64,000 nucleotides of DNA from Sabellastarte sp. h YS-2021 (lineage: Eukaryota > Annelida > Polychaeta > Sabellida > Sabellidae): positions 62,547,028 through 62,611,027 of the forward strand of contig OZ024936.1 in assembly GCA_964017235.1 (NCBI GenBank). Reading direction: 5' to 3'. The translations under genes were made by a program, and so were the position numbers. Positions within the stretch are counted from its first letter, which is position 1. Every line of letters starts with the position of its first letter. Under the pieces are notes generated by a model that did not search any database, was not told where the DNA came from, and saw only the letters and a program-made list of their open reading frames with translations. This document shows, piece by piece, positions 24,110 to 37,860 of the stretch.

Positions 24110-25080
24110 ATCCTCGTTCCACCATGAAGAAGGGGTCCAAAGGTCAAATCTGACCATACCAAAAGATTCCCAGCCAAAGAATTTAGGATGGTTTACCATC
24201 CCAAACCTCTCGGACCAATAATAAGTGAGTTATAGGCACTTTTTAAGTTTGGCTATCCTTGTTTGACCTTGAAGGAGGGGGTCCAAGGTCAAATCCGACC
24301 ACACAAAAAAATTCCCAGCCCATGATTTCCTGTAGCTTGTTTACCATCCCAAACTTGTAGGACCAATAATAAGCGAGTTCTAAGCAATTGTAAGTTTGGC
24401 TATCCTCAACTGCCCTTGAAGGAGGGGTCCCAGGTCAAATCTGACCACACCAAAAGAATCCCAGCCCATGATTTCCTATATGTTGGTTTACCATCCCAAA
24501 CCTCCAAGACCAATAATACGCGAGTTATAAGCACTTTAAGTTTGGCTATCTTCGTTTGACCTGGAAGGAGGGGGTCCAAGGTCAAATCCGACCACACAAA
24601 AAAATTCCCAGCCCATGATTTCCTGTAGCTTGTTTACCATCCCAAACTTGTAGGACCAATAATAAGCGAGTTCTAAGCAACTGTAAGTTTGGCTATCCTC
24701 AACTGCCCTTGAAGGAGGGGTCCCAGGTCAAATCCGACCACACCAAAAGATTCCCAGCCCATGATTTTCTATAGGTTGGTTTTCCATTCGAAACCTCTAG
24801 GACCAATAATAAGTGAGTTATAAGCACTTTTAAGTTTGGCTATCCTCATTTGACCTTGAAGGAGGGGTCCAAGGTGAAATCCGACCACACCAAAAAATTC
24901 CCAGCTCATGATTTTCTATAGGTTGGTTTTCATTCCAACCTCTGGGACCAATAATAAGCGAGTTATAAGCACTTTTATGTTTGGCTATCCTCATTTGACC
25001 TTGAAGGAGGGTTCCAAGGTCAAATCGGACCATATTAACAGATTCCCAGCCCATGATTTCCTACAGGTTGGATACAATGA
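24110..25080 (+). repeat. Alpha (146-bp) array in R2 copy 2
   Basis: A near-identical counterpart of 17270-18235, shifted by 6839 bp. A second alpha block lies at 25545-25800. Confidence 0.92.
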
Positions 25081-28000
25081 TTTACTCAACAGTGAGAACC
25101 TGAAAGAAGCTATTGCTCAGCTATCCCATGACATAGAGGTCTGCAATTTCACTATGTTATAGCTGACCAAAACGTCTGTGAATAACATATTTAACAAAAT
25201 ACTCTAAATGTAATAATTTTCAAGTTACAACTGATTTACTCAAGAGTGAGAACCTCAAAGTAACTATTACTCAGCTATGCAATGAGCTACATGTCTGAAT
25301 TTTTGCTCTGTTATAGCTGACCTAAAAGTAGCTGAACAACATATTTAAGCAAAATACTGTAAATGCAATAGTTTTCAAGTTACAACTGATTTACTCAATA
25401 GTGAGAACCAGAAAATAGCTATTGCTCCGCTATGCCATGAGCTATAGGTCTGTAATTTCACTATGTTATAGCTAACCCAAAAGTAGGTGAACAATATATT
25501 TTAACAAATTACTCCAAATGCAATATTTTTCAAGTTATTTCAAGCACTTTTAAGTTTGGCTATCCTCATTTGACCTTGAAGGAGGGGTCCAAGGTGAAAT
25601 ACGACCACACCAAAAAATTCCCAGCTCATGATTTTCTATAGGTTGGTTTTCATTCCAACCTCTGGGACCAATAATAAGCGAGTTATAAGCACTTTTATTT
25701 TTGGCTATCCTCATTTGACCTTGAAGGAGGGTTCCAAGGTCAAATCGGACCATATTAACAGATTCCCAGCCCATGATTTCCTACAGGTTGGATACAATGA
25801 TTTACTCAACAGTGAGAACCTGAAAGAAGCTATTGCTCAGCTATCCCATGACATAGAGGTCTGCAATTTCACTATGTTATAGCTGACCAAAACGTCTGTG
25901 AATAACATATTTAACAAAATACTCTAAATGTAATAATTTTCAAGTTACAACTGATTTACTCAAGAGTGAGAACCTCAAAGTAACTATTACTCAGCTATGC
26001 AATGAGCTACATGTCTGAATTTTTGCTCTGTTATAGCTGACCTAAAAGTAGCTGAACAACATATTTAAGCAAAATACTGTAAATGCAATAGTTTTCAAGT
26101 TACAACTGATTTACTCAATAGTGAGAACCAGAAAATAGCTATTGCTCCGCTATGCCATGAGCTATAGGTCTGTAATTTCACTATGTTATAGCTAACCCAA
26201 AAGTAGGTGAACAATATATTTTAACAAAATACTCCAAATGCAATATTTTTCAAGTTATAGCTGATTTACTCAACAGTCAGTGCCTGAGAACAGCTATTGC
26301 TCAGTTGTGCCATGAGCTACAGGTCTGTAATTTCACTATGTTATAGCTGACCCAAAAGTAGCTGAATAACATATTTGCACAAATTTCTGTAAAGGCAATA
26401 GTTTTCCAATTACAACTGATTTACTCAACAGTGAGAACTTCAAAGTAGCTATTACTCAGCTATGCAATGAGCCACAGGTCTGGAACTTCACTATGTTATA
26501 GCTGACCCCAAAATAGGTGAATAACATATTGAAACAAAATACTCTAAATGCAATAGTTTTCAAGTTATAAGTGATTTACTCAACAGTGACAACCTAAAAG
26601 TAGCTATTACTCAGCTATGCCATGAGCTACAGGTCTGAAATTTTACTATGTTATAGCTGACCCAAAAGTAGCTGAATAACATATTTATACTAAATTCTCT
26701 AAATGCAATAGTTTTCAAATTACAAGTGATTTACTCAACAGTGAGAACTTCAAAGTAGCTATAACTCAGCTATGCAATGAGCCACAGGTCTGGAACTTCA
26801 CTATGTTATAGCTGACCCCAAAATAGGTGAATAACATATTGAAACAAAATACTGTAAATGCAATAATTTCCAAGTTATAAGCGATTTACTCAACAGTGAT
26901 AACCTAAAAGTAGCTATTACTCAGCTATGCCATGAGCTACAGGTCTGAAATTTTACTATGTTATAGCTGACCCAAAAGTAGGTGAACAACATATTTAAGC
27001 AAAATACTGTAAATGCAATAGTTTTCAAGTTACAACTGATTTACTCAATAGTGATGACCTAAAAGAAGCTATTACTCAGCTATGCCATGAGCTACAGGTC
27101 TGAAATTTTACTATGTTATAGTTGACCCAAAAGTAGCTGAATAACATATTTATACTAAATTCTCTAAATGCAATAGTTTTCCAATTACAACTGATTTACT
27201 CAATAGTGAGAACCTCAAAGTAGTTATTACTCAGCTATGCAATGAGCTACAGGTCTGAAATTTCACTATGTTATAGCTGACCCAAAAGTAGGTGAACAAC
27301 ATATTAAAGCAAAATACTGTAAATGTAATAGTTTTCAAGTTACAACTGATTTACTCAATAGTGATGACCTAAAAGTAGCTATTACTCAGCTATGCCATGA
27401 GCTACAGGTCTGAAATTTTACTATGTTATAGTTGACCCAAAAGTAGCTGAATAACATATTTATACTAAATTCTCTAAATGCAATAGTTTTCCAATTACAA
27501 CTGATTTACTCAACAGTGATAACCTAAAAGTAGCTATTACTCAGCTATGCCATGAGCTACAGGTCTGAAATTTCACTATGTTATAGCTGACCCAAAAGTA
27601 GGTGAACAACATATTAAAGCAAAATACTGTAAATGTAATAGTTTTCAAGTTACAACTGATTTACTCAATAGTGATGACCTAAAAGTAGCTATTACTCAGC
27701 TATGCCATGAGCTACAGGTCTGAAATTTTACTATGTTATAGCTGACCCAAAAGTAGGTGAACAACATATTTAAGCAAAATACTGTAAATGCAATAGTTTT
27801 CAAGTTACAACTGATTTACTCAATAGTGATGACCTAAAAGTAGCTATTACTCAGCTATGCCATGAGCTACAGGTCTGTAATTTCACTATTGTATAGCTGA
27901 CCCAAAAGTAGCTGAATAACATATTTATACGAAATTCTCTAAATGCAATAGTTTTCCAATTACAACTGATTTACTCAATAGTGAGAACTTCAAAGTAGCT

Positions 28001-31000
28001 ATTACTCAGCTATGCAATGAGCCACAGATCTGAAACTTCACTATGTTATAGCTGATCCCAAAATAGGTGAATAACATATTGAAACAAAATACTCTAAATG
28101 CAATAGTTTCCAAGTTATAAGCGATTTACTCAACAGTGATAACCTAAAAGTAGCTATTACTCCGCTATGCAATGAGTCACGGGTCTGGAACTTCACTATG
28201 TTATAGCTGACCCCAAAATAGGTGAATAACATATTGAAACAAAATACTCTAAATGCAATAATTTCCAAGTTATAAGCGATTTACTCAACAGTGATAACCT
28301 AAAAGTAGCTATTACTCAGCTATGCCATGAGCTACAGGTCTGAAATTTTACTATGTTATAGCTGACCCAAAAGTAGGTGAACAACATATTTAAGCAAAAT
28401 ACTGTAAATGCAATAGTTTTCAAGTTACAACTGATTTACTCAATAGTGATGACCTAAAAGTAGCTATTACTCAGCTATGCCATGAGCTACAGGTCTGAAA
28501 TTTTACTATGTTATAGCTGACCCAAAAGTAGGTGAACAACATATTTAAGCAAAATACTGTAAATGCAATAGTTTTCAAGTTACAACTGATTTACTCAATA
28601 GTGATGACCTAAAAGTAGCTATTACTCAGCTATGCCATGAGCTACAGGTCTGAAATTTTACTATGTTATAGTTGACCCAAAAGTAGCTGAATAACATATT
28701 TATACTAAATTCTCTAAATGCAATAGTTTTCCAATTACAACTGATTTACTCAACAGTGATAACCTAAAAGTAGCTATTACTCAGCTATGCCATGAGCTAC
28801 AGGTCTGAAATTTTACTATGTTATAGCTGACCCAAAAGTAGGTGAACAACATATTTAAGCAAAATACTGTAAATGCAATAGTTTTCAAGTTACAACTGAT
28901 TTACTCAATAGTGATGACCTAAAAGTAGCTATTACTCAGCTATGCCATGAGGTACAGGTCTGAAATTTTACTATGTTATAGTTGACCCAAAAGTAGCTGA
29001 ATAACATATTTATACTAAATTCTCTAAATGCAATAGTTTTCCAATTACAACTGATTTACTCAATAGTGAGAACCTCAAAGTAGTTATTACTCAGCTATGC
29101 AATGAGCTACAGGTCTGAAATTTCACTATGTTATAGCTGACCCAAAAGTAGGTGAACAACATATTAAAGCAAAATACTGTAAATGTAATAGTTTTCAAGT
29201 TACAACTGATTTACTCAATAGTGATGACCTAAAAGTAGCTATTACTCAGCTATGCCATGAGCTACAGGTCTGAAATTTTACTATGTTATAGCTGACCCAA
29301 AAGTAGGTGAACAACATATTTAAGCAAAAAACTGTAAATGCAATAGTTTTCAAGTTACAACTGATTTACTCAATAGTGATGACCTAAAAGTAGCTATTAC
29401 TCAGCTATGCCATGAGCTACAGGTCTGTAATTTCACTATGTTATAGCTGACCCAAAAGTGGCTGAATAACATATTTATACAAAATTCTCTAAATGCAATA
29501 GTTTTCCAATTACAACTGATTTACTCAATAGTGAGAACTTCAAAGTAGCTATTACTCAGCTATGCAATGAGCCACAGATCTGAAACTTCACTATGTTATA
29601 GCTGATCCCAAAATAGGTGAATAACATATTGAAACAAAATACTCTAAATGCAATAGTTTCCAAGTTATAAGCGATTTACTCAACAGTGATAACCTAAAAG
29701 TAGCTATTACTCCGCTATGCAATGAGTCACAGGTCTGGAACTTCACTATGTTATAGCTGACCCCAAAATAGGTGAATAACATATTGAAACAAAATACTCT
29801 AAATGCAATAATTTCCAAGTTATAAGCGATTTACTCAACAGTGATAACCTAAAAGTAGCTATTACTCAGCTATGCCATGAGCTACAGGTCTGAAATTTTA
29901 CTATGTTATAGCTGACCCAAAAGTAGGTAAACAACATATTTAAGCAAAATACTGTAAATGCAATAGTTTTCAAGTTACAACTGATTTACTCAATAGTGAT
30001 GACCTAAAAGTAGCTATTACTCAGCTATGCCATGAGCTACAGGTCTGAAATTTTACTATGTTATAGCTGACCCAAAAGTAGGTGAACAACATATTTAAGC
30101 AAAATACTGTAAATGCAATAGTTTTCAAGTTACAACTGATTTACTCAATAGTGATGACCTAAAAGTAGCTATTACTCAGCTATGCCATGAGCTACAGGTC
30201 TGAAATTTTACTATGTTATAGCTGACCCAAAAGTAGGTGAACAACATATTTAAGCAAAATACTGTAAATGCAATAGTTTTCAAGTTACAACTGATTTACT
30301 CAATAGTGATGACCTAAAAGTAGCTATTACTCAGCTATGCCATGAGCTACAGGTCTGAAATTTTACTATGTTATAGTTGACCCAAAAGTAGCTGAATAAC
30401 ATATTTATACTAAATTCTCTAAATGCAATAGTTTTCCAATTACAACTGATTTACTCAACAGTGATAACCTAAAAGTAGCTATTACTCAGCTATGCCATGA
30501 GCTACAGGTCTGAAATTTTACTATGTTATAGCTGACCCAAAAGTAGGTGAACAACATATTTAAGCAAAATACTGTAAATGCAATAGTTTTCAAGTTACAA
30601 CTGATTTGCTCAACAGTGATGACCTAAAAGTAGCTATTACTCAGCTATGCCATGAGCTACAGGTCTGAAATTTTACTATGTTATAGCTGACCCAAAAGTA
30701 GGTGAACAACATATTTAAGCAAAATACTGTAAATGCAATAGTTTTCAAGTTACAACTGATTTACTCAATAGTGATGACCTAAAAGTAGCTATTACTCAGC
30801 TATGCCATGAGCTACAGGTCTGAAATTTTACTATGTTATAGTTGACCCAAAAGTAGCTGAATAACATATTTATACTAAATTCTCTAAATGCAATAATTTT
30901 CCAATTACAACTGATTTACTCAATAGTGAGAACCTCAAAGTAGTTATTACTCAGCTATGCAATGAGCTACAGGTCTGAAATTTCACTATGTTATAGCTGA

Positions 31001-34000
31001 CCCAAAAGTAGGTGAACAACATATTAAAGCAAAATACTGTAAATGCAATAGTTTTCAAGTTACAACTGATTTACTCAATAGTGATGACCTAAAAGTAGCT
31101 ATTACTCAGCTATGCCATGAGCTACAGGTCTGAAATTTTACTATGTTATAGCTGACCCAAAAGTAGGTGAACAACATATTTAAGCAAAATACTGTAAATG
31201 CAATAGTTTTCAAGTTACAACTGATTTACTCAATAGTGATGACCTAAAAGTAGCTATTACTCAGCTATGCCATGAGCTACAGGTCTGAAATTTTACTATG
31301 TTATAGTTGACCCAAAAGTAGCTGAATAACATATTTATACTAAATTCTCTAAATGCAATAGTTTTCCAATTACAACTGATTTACTCAACAGTGATAACCT
31401 AAAAGTAGCTATTACTCAGCTATGCCATGAGCTACAGGTCTGAAATTTTACTATGTTATAGCTGACCCAAAAGTAGGTGAACAACATATTTAAGCAAAAT
31501 ACTGTAAATGCAATAGTTTTCAAGTTACAACTGATTTACTCAATAGTGATGACCTAAAAGTAGCTATTACTCAGCTATGCCATGAGGTACAGGTCTGAAA
31601 TTTTACTATGTTATAGTTGACCCAAAAGTAGCTGAATAACATATTTATACTAAATTCTCTAAATGCAATAGTTTTCCAATTACAACTGATTTACTCAATA
31701 GTGAGAACCTCAAAGTAGTTATTACTCAGCTATGCAATGCGCTACAGGTCTGAAATTTCACTATGTTATAGCTGACCCAAAAGTAGGTGAACAACATATT
31801 AAAGCAAAATACTGTAAATGTAATAGTTTTCAAGTTACAACTGATTTACTCAATAGTGATGACCTAAAAGTAGCTATTACTCAGCTATGCCATGAGCTAC
31901 AGGTCTGAAATTTTACTATGTTATAGCTGACCCAAAAGTAGGTGAACAACATATTTAAGCAAAAAACTGTAAATGCAATAGTTTTCAAGTTACAACTGAT
32001 TTACTCAATAGTGATGACCTAAAAGTAGCTATTACTCAGCTATGCCATGAGCTACAGGTCTGTAATTTCACTATGTTATAGCTGACCCAAAAGTGGCTGA
32101 ATAACATATTTATACAAAATTCTCTAAATGCAATAGTTTTCCAATTACAACTGATTTACTCAATAGTGAGAACTTCAAAGTAGCTATTACTCAGCTATGC
32201 AATGAGCCACAGATCTGAAACTTCACTATGTTATAGCTGATCCCAAAATAGGTGAATAACATATTGAAACAAAATACTCTAAATGCAATAGTTTCCAAGT
32301 TATAAGCGATTTACTCAACAGTGATAACCTAAAAGTAGCTATTACTCCGCTATGCAATGAGTCACAGGTCTGGAACTTCACTATGTTATAGCTGACCCCA
32401 AAATAGGTGAATAACATATTGAAACAAAATACTCTAAATGCAATAATTTCCAAGTTATAAGCGATTTACTCAACAGTGATAACCTAAAAGTAGCTATTAC
32501 TCAGCTATGCCATGAGCTACAGGTCTGAAATTTTACTATGTTATAGATGACCCAAAAGTAGGTAAACAACATATTTAAGCAAAATACTGTAAATGCAATA
32601 GTTTTCAAGTTACAACTGATTTACTCAATAGTGATGACCTAAAAGTAGCTATTACTCAGCTATGCCATGAGCTACAGGTCTGAAATTTTACTATGTTATA
32701 GCTGACCCAAAAGTAGGTGAACAACATATTTAAGCAAAATACTGTAAATGCAATAGTTTTCAAGTTACAACTGATTTACTCAATAGTGATGACCTAAAAG
32801 TAGCTATTACTCAGCTATGCCATGAGCTACAGGTCTGAAATTTTACTATGTTATAGCTGACCCAAAAGTAGGTGAACAACATATTTAAGCAAAATACTGT
32901 AAATGCAATAGTTTTCAAGTTACAACTGATTTACTCAATAGTGATGACCTAAAAGTAGCTATTACTCAGCTATGCCATGAGCTACAGGTCTGAAATTTTA
33001 CTATGTTATAGTTGACCCAAAAGTAGCTGAATAACATATTTATACTAAATTCTCTAAATGCAATAGTTTTCCAATTACAACTGATTTACTCAACAGTGAT
33101 AACCTAAAAGTAGCTATTACTCAGCTATGCCATGAGCTACAGGTCTGAAATTTTACTATGTTATAGCTGACCCAAAAGTAGGTGAACAACATATTTAAGC
33201 AAAATACTGTAAATGCAATAGTTTTCAAGTTACAACTGATTTGCTCAACAGTGATGACCTAAAAGTAGCTATTACTCAGCTATGCCATGAGCTACAGGTC
33301 TGAAATTTTACTATGTTATAGCTGACCCAAAAGTAGGTGAACAACATATTTAAGCAAAATACTGTAAATGCAATAGTTTTCAAGTTACAACTGATTTACT
33401 CAATAGTGATGACCTAAAAGTAGCTATTACTCAGCTATGCCATGAGCTACAGGTCTGAAATTTTACTATGTTATAGTTGACCCAAAAGTAGCTGAATAAC
33501 ATATTTATACTAAATTCTCTAAATGCAATAATTTTCCAATTACAACTGATTTACTCAATAGTGAGAACCTCAAAGTAGTTATTACTCAGCTATGCAATGA
33601 GCTACAGGTCTGAAATTTCACTATGTTATAGCTGACCCAAAAGTAGGTGAACAACATATTAAAGCAAAATACTGTAAATGCAATAGTTTTCAAGTTACAA
33701 CTGATTTACTCAATAGTGATGACCTAAAAGTAGCTATTACTCAGCTATGCCATGAGCTACAGGTCTGAAATTTTACTATGTTATAGCTGACCCAAAAGTA
33801 GGTGAACAACATATTTAAGCAAAATACTGTAAATGCAATAGTTTTCAAGTTACAACTGATTTACTCAATAGTGATGACCTAAAAGTAGCTATTACTCAGC
33901 TATGCCATGAGCTACAGGTCTGAAATTTTACTATGTTATAGCTGACCCAAAAGTAGCTGAATAACATATTTATACGAAATTCTCTAAATGCAATAGTTTT

Positions 34001-34650
34001 CCAATTACAACTGATTTACTCAATAGTGAGAACTTCAAAGTAGCTATTACTCAGCTATGCAATGAGCCACAGATCTGAAACTTCACTATGTTATAGCTGA
34101 TCCCAAAATAGGTGAATAACATATTGAAACAAAATACTCTAAATGCAATAGTTTCCAAGTTATAAGCGATTTACTCAACAGTGATAACCTAAAAGTAGCT
34201 ATTACTCAGCTATGCCATGAGCTACAGGTCTGAAATTTTACTATGTTATAGCTGACCCAAAAGTAGCTGCATAACATATTTATACGAAATTCTCTAAATG
34301 CAATAGTTTTGAAGTTATAAGCAATTTACTCAACAGTGATAACGTAAAAGTAGCTATTACTCAGCTATGCCATGAGCTACAGGTCTAAAATTTTACTATG
34401 TTATAGCTGACCCAAAAGTAGCTGAATAACATATTTATACGAAATTCTCTAAATGCAATAGTTTTTAAGTTACAAGTGATTCTACTCATGATGGAAGTTA
34501 CTGAAAAGCCCAAAAGTAGCTATTACTCACTTAGCTATTGAGACAGGCACCCAACTTACTCACCATATTGTAGCTATGAAAAAAGTAGCTGAATAACATA
34601 TTTTAACAAAATGCTCTAGATGCAACAGTTTTCAAGTTATAAATGATTTT
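25081..34650 (+). repeat. Beta (155-bp) array in R2 copy 2, ~60 units with higher-order periods
   Basis: Same unit as in copy 1. Rare variants recur exactly 2635 bp (17 units) apart: CATGAGGTAC at 28951/31586, GCAAAAAACTG at 29324/31959, GTAGGTAAAC at 29921/32556, ATTTGCTC at 30606/33241. Another variant recurs 1550 bp (10 units) apart (28041/29591). A multi-unit block was therefore amplified as a whole. Confidence 0.93.
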
Positions 34651-35073
34651 GTGCATGATTTCATGAATGTTAATGCATTAAAAATTATTAAAAAAATTTA
34701 TTAAAAAAAAAGTAAGAGAGATCCAGGTCTCATACTCACACAAGAGAATCTACCTCTGGCCTAGTACATATATGCAAGATATGAGAGAAATCCCTGCAAT
34801 AGTCACTGAGAAAATTGTGATAAAAAGTTGAAATTTTCACACTTTTGGTGGGGGTACCCCCCTTGTAATGTCTCTAGCAAACAGACGAACAGACAGATTT
34901 GCATGCCTTGAACAATTTTTCATCCTCGATAGATAAGGTATCTTTTAAAAAAAACAGCACGTCTCTAGGCCTTGTAGTTTTGGAGGAGAAGTTGTTCACG
35001 CGGACGCATACGCGTACGCCCACGCCGCAGAGTGACGACATAATGCCAGCTGACTGACAAGTCAGCTGACATA

Positions 35074-36751
35074 AAAATAGCATCAGAGATGCCCGTACCC
35101 CACAGCCTGGGGAAATAGATTTCAACACCATGAGATATAGAAGTAGTGAAACAGTACAAAGATTGGGATACTTTCAGAGCAGTGTCAGTTATATTAAGGT
35201 CAAAATGATGTTTAAGTAGAGAAAATAACATCTAAGAGAAAGAAAATGTATGCAAAGACAAAGTATTAAAACAAGACAATTCAATAGCAAGATGACAGTA
35301 TTAATCAGTAAACTAAAAATTATGATGCACACCTATAACCCCTAACCATTGCCCCTACCAACTGTCAACTTCCTACTTCCTTTCAAAGATATTGCCTGGA
35401 CAAAATTTTAAAAGTCAAGATCACTACGGTAAGGTCAAAGGTCAAATCAAGGTGACACCATGACAATGCACACCTACAACCCCCAACCAATGTCCCTACT
35501 CAGTATCCACTTCCTACACCTTACGCTTTCCGAGACATAGCCCAAACAAGATTTTATAGGTCAAGGTCACTACAGCACGGTCAAAGGTCAAATCAAGGTC
35601 ACACCATGACGGTACACACCTACACCCCCTAACCAATGTCCCTACCAAGTATCAACTTCCTACACCTTACAGTTTCCGAGATATAGCCCAGACAAGATTT
35701 TATAGGTCAAGGTTACTACTGCAAGGTCAAAGGTCAAATCAAGGTCACATCATGACATTGCACACCTGCAACCCCCAACCAATGTCCCTACCAAGTATCA
35801 ACTTCCTACACCTTACGGTTAACGAGATATAGCCCGGACAAGATTTTATAGGTCAAGGTCACTACGGCAAGGTCAAAGGTCATACCAAGGTCACCCCATG
35901 ACGTTGCACACCTACATCCCCTAACCAATGTCCCTACCAAGTATCAACTTCCTACACCTTACGGTTTACGAGATATAGCCCAAACAAGATTTTATAGGTC
36001 AAGGTCACTACGGCAAGGTCAAAGATCAAATCAAGGTCACATCATGTTGCACACCTACACCCCCTAACCAATGTCCCTACCAAGTATCAACTTCCTACAC
36101 CTTATCGTTTCCGAGATATAGCCCGGACAAGATTTTATAGGTCAAGGTCACTACGGCAAGGTCAAATAAAGGTCACACCATGACGTTGCACACCTACACC
36201 CCCTAACCAATGTCCCTACCAAGTATCAACTTCCTATACCTTACGGTTTCTGAGATATAGCCCGGACAAGATTTTATAGGTCAAGGTCACTACGGTCAGG
36301 TCAAAGGTCAAATCAAGGTCATACCATGATGGTGCACACCTACACCCCCTAACCAATGTCCCTACCAAGTATCAACTTCCTACACCTTACAGTTTCTGAG
36401 ATATAGCCCGGACAAGATTTTCAAACTCAAGGTCACTGCGGCAAGGTCAAATCAAGGTCACACCATGACGTTGCACACCTACACCCCTAACCAATGTCCC
36501 TACCATCTTGTCCAAGATATAGCCCAGACAAGATTTATAGGTCAAGGTCATGACAAGGTCAAATGAAGAACACACCATGGCGCTGCAAACCTACACCCCC
36601 TAACCAATGTCCCTACCAAGTATCAACTTCCTACACCTTACGGTTTCTGAGATACAGCCCGGACAAACTTTTTCCCGCCGCCCGCCCGCCCATCCTGACA
36701 CCATGGGTGAAAACAATACCCCGACAGACCTTAAGGGCTGTGGGGTAAAAA
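35074..36751 (+). mobile_element. R1 hairpin-ended element, copy 2
   Basis: It starts with AAAATAGCATCAGAGATGCC and TACCCCACAGCC immediately after the R2 3' end. It ends with a slightly damaged hairpin, CAGACCTTAAGGGCTGTGGGGTA. The core is about 9 units of ~146 bp at 35330-36660 with AGGTCA repeats and CCCCCTAACCAATGTCCCTA. No gene. The sequence after it resumes the LINE ORF. Confidence 0.8.
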
Positions 36752-37380
36752 TGGCTAAACAACCCTCTTATCAAAACATTCAACAGAGGAAGTTCAATTA
36801 GTTAAACACATATCGCTTCGTATAAATGGAATATTAAAATAGATGTGTAACATTAAAAATCAAGACATATATTGGGAACTGATGAGTATAACAGGTGAAC
36901 TTAATCAACTAGTGTTAATATTTGGTGCGATTTATTTCCATTCCTTGAAACCTGTTCTTGGGAAGACATATTTCAGAGAATATTTTCTGTAACACAAGAG
37001 TCTTATTTACAATCATTTCAATATAAGATTGTAAATAGAATAATAAATTGCAGGTATAATCTTCTTAAGTGGAGAATTGTAGAATCGCCTACACGTATAT
37101 ATTGTTCAGATAAAAGGGTAGATACACTAGAGCATCACTTATTTTATTGCAAATCGTCTGCATCATTTTAGCAAGAACTCAAGAATTGGCTTAGGCATTA
37201 TATCTAAGAATTTTCTTTGAAATCACAGCATGTGACATCTTATTTGGAATTCCTTCTCATAATGATCTTAATCTTCATATTGTTAATTTCCTGATACTAC
37301 ACGGCAAAAACTATCTAAACAATAGGAAGAGTAAAAATGAACAACTTTATTTTTCAGCCTTTTTGTATTATCATCGGTGA
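36752..37380 (+). pseudogene. LINE ORF fragment (piece 4 of 4, C-terminal region)
   Basis: In shifted frames the region reads HSTEEVQLVKHISLRINGIL, then WEDIFQRIFSVTQESYLQSF, QYKIVNRIINCRYNLLKW and DTLEHHLFYCKSSASF. The basic IVNRI word and the Cys/His-containing EHHLFYC word are typical of the post-RT C-terminus of LINE ORF2. The relative at 52.2 kb has QYRILFKILG and IEHLFCRC. Several stops and frameshifts are present. It continues piece 3 in order. Confidence 0.72.
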
Positions 37381-37539
37381 TTTTATAATGGAGTGATGTC
37401 CAGTGTTGTCTGTATGTACCGTATTTTGTACCGCAGTATGTACCGTATTTTGTATCTTTGTGTATTACCGGTATATATCCTGTTGCGCTTGTCTGTTTTT
37501 TTTTGTATTCTTGTATGCATTTGTATCTATAGTATGTTC

Positions 37540-37860
37540 AAAATTTAAAAAAAAGATATCCTTTAAATTTGAGATCTCTACCTATAATACCCTTTGCCAA
37601 TAGTGCCAACAAAACTCTGTGCTGAAAGTAAAAAAACGCCTGTGGCAGCCATCATGTTTTTCAAATTGTGTCCAAAAATATTCACGTTCAAGATTTTATG
37701 GTTATGAGTATATCCTATAAATTTGAGAAGCCTACCTAATACCTATAATATTCTAGCTTCTAGAGGGGTAACAAGAAGATCTCTACACACTGCGGCAGCA
37801 TACTCATGCGTAATCCATAGCATCCACCGATGCTATCCAGTGGATACAACTAAATTTGAA
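37540..37860 (+). repeat. R3 3' end fragment
   Basis: GGCAGCCATCATGTTTTTCA, CAAGATTTTATGG and a damaged terminal hairpin (GCATCCACCGATGCTATCC then GTGGATAC, 37825-37848) match the 3' domain at 58160-58360. No alpha units are attached. A ~130-codon open frame starting here (37723-38112) runs out of the repeat and resembles nothing known. Confidence 0.6.

Larger units (their letters stand above)
23827..35073 (+). mobile_element. R2 hairpin-ended element, copy 2 (11.2 kb)
   Basis: Same ends and internal order as copy 1. The left half is offset by 6839 bp from copy 1 and the right end by 11489 bp. The difference of 4650 bp is exactly 30 units of 155 bp. The 720-bp internal duplication is also present (24830 and 25550), so it pre-dates the separation of the two copies. 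The R1 element starts directly at its 3' end. Confidence 0.8.

Noticed and set aside
25081..34650. CRISPR-like regular repeats
   Set aside because: Units are contiguous 155-bp tandem repeats with no unique spacers and no cas-like genes, in an animal genome. This is satellite-type DNA.
16988..35073. Simple tandem segmental duplication of 16.99-23.58 kb
   Set aside because: The two R2 copies are separated by 239-243 bp of LINE sequence, and their homology ends at the terminal hairpins on both sides. Insertion of two elements explains this better than duplication of a chromosomal segment.
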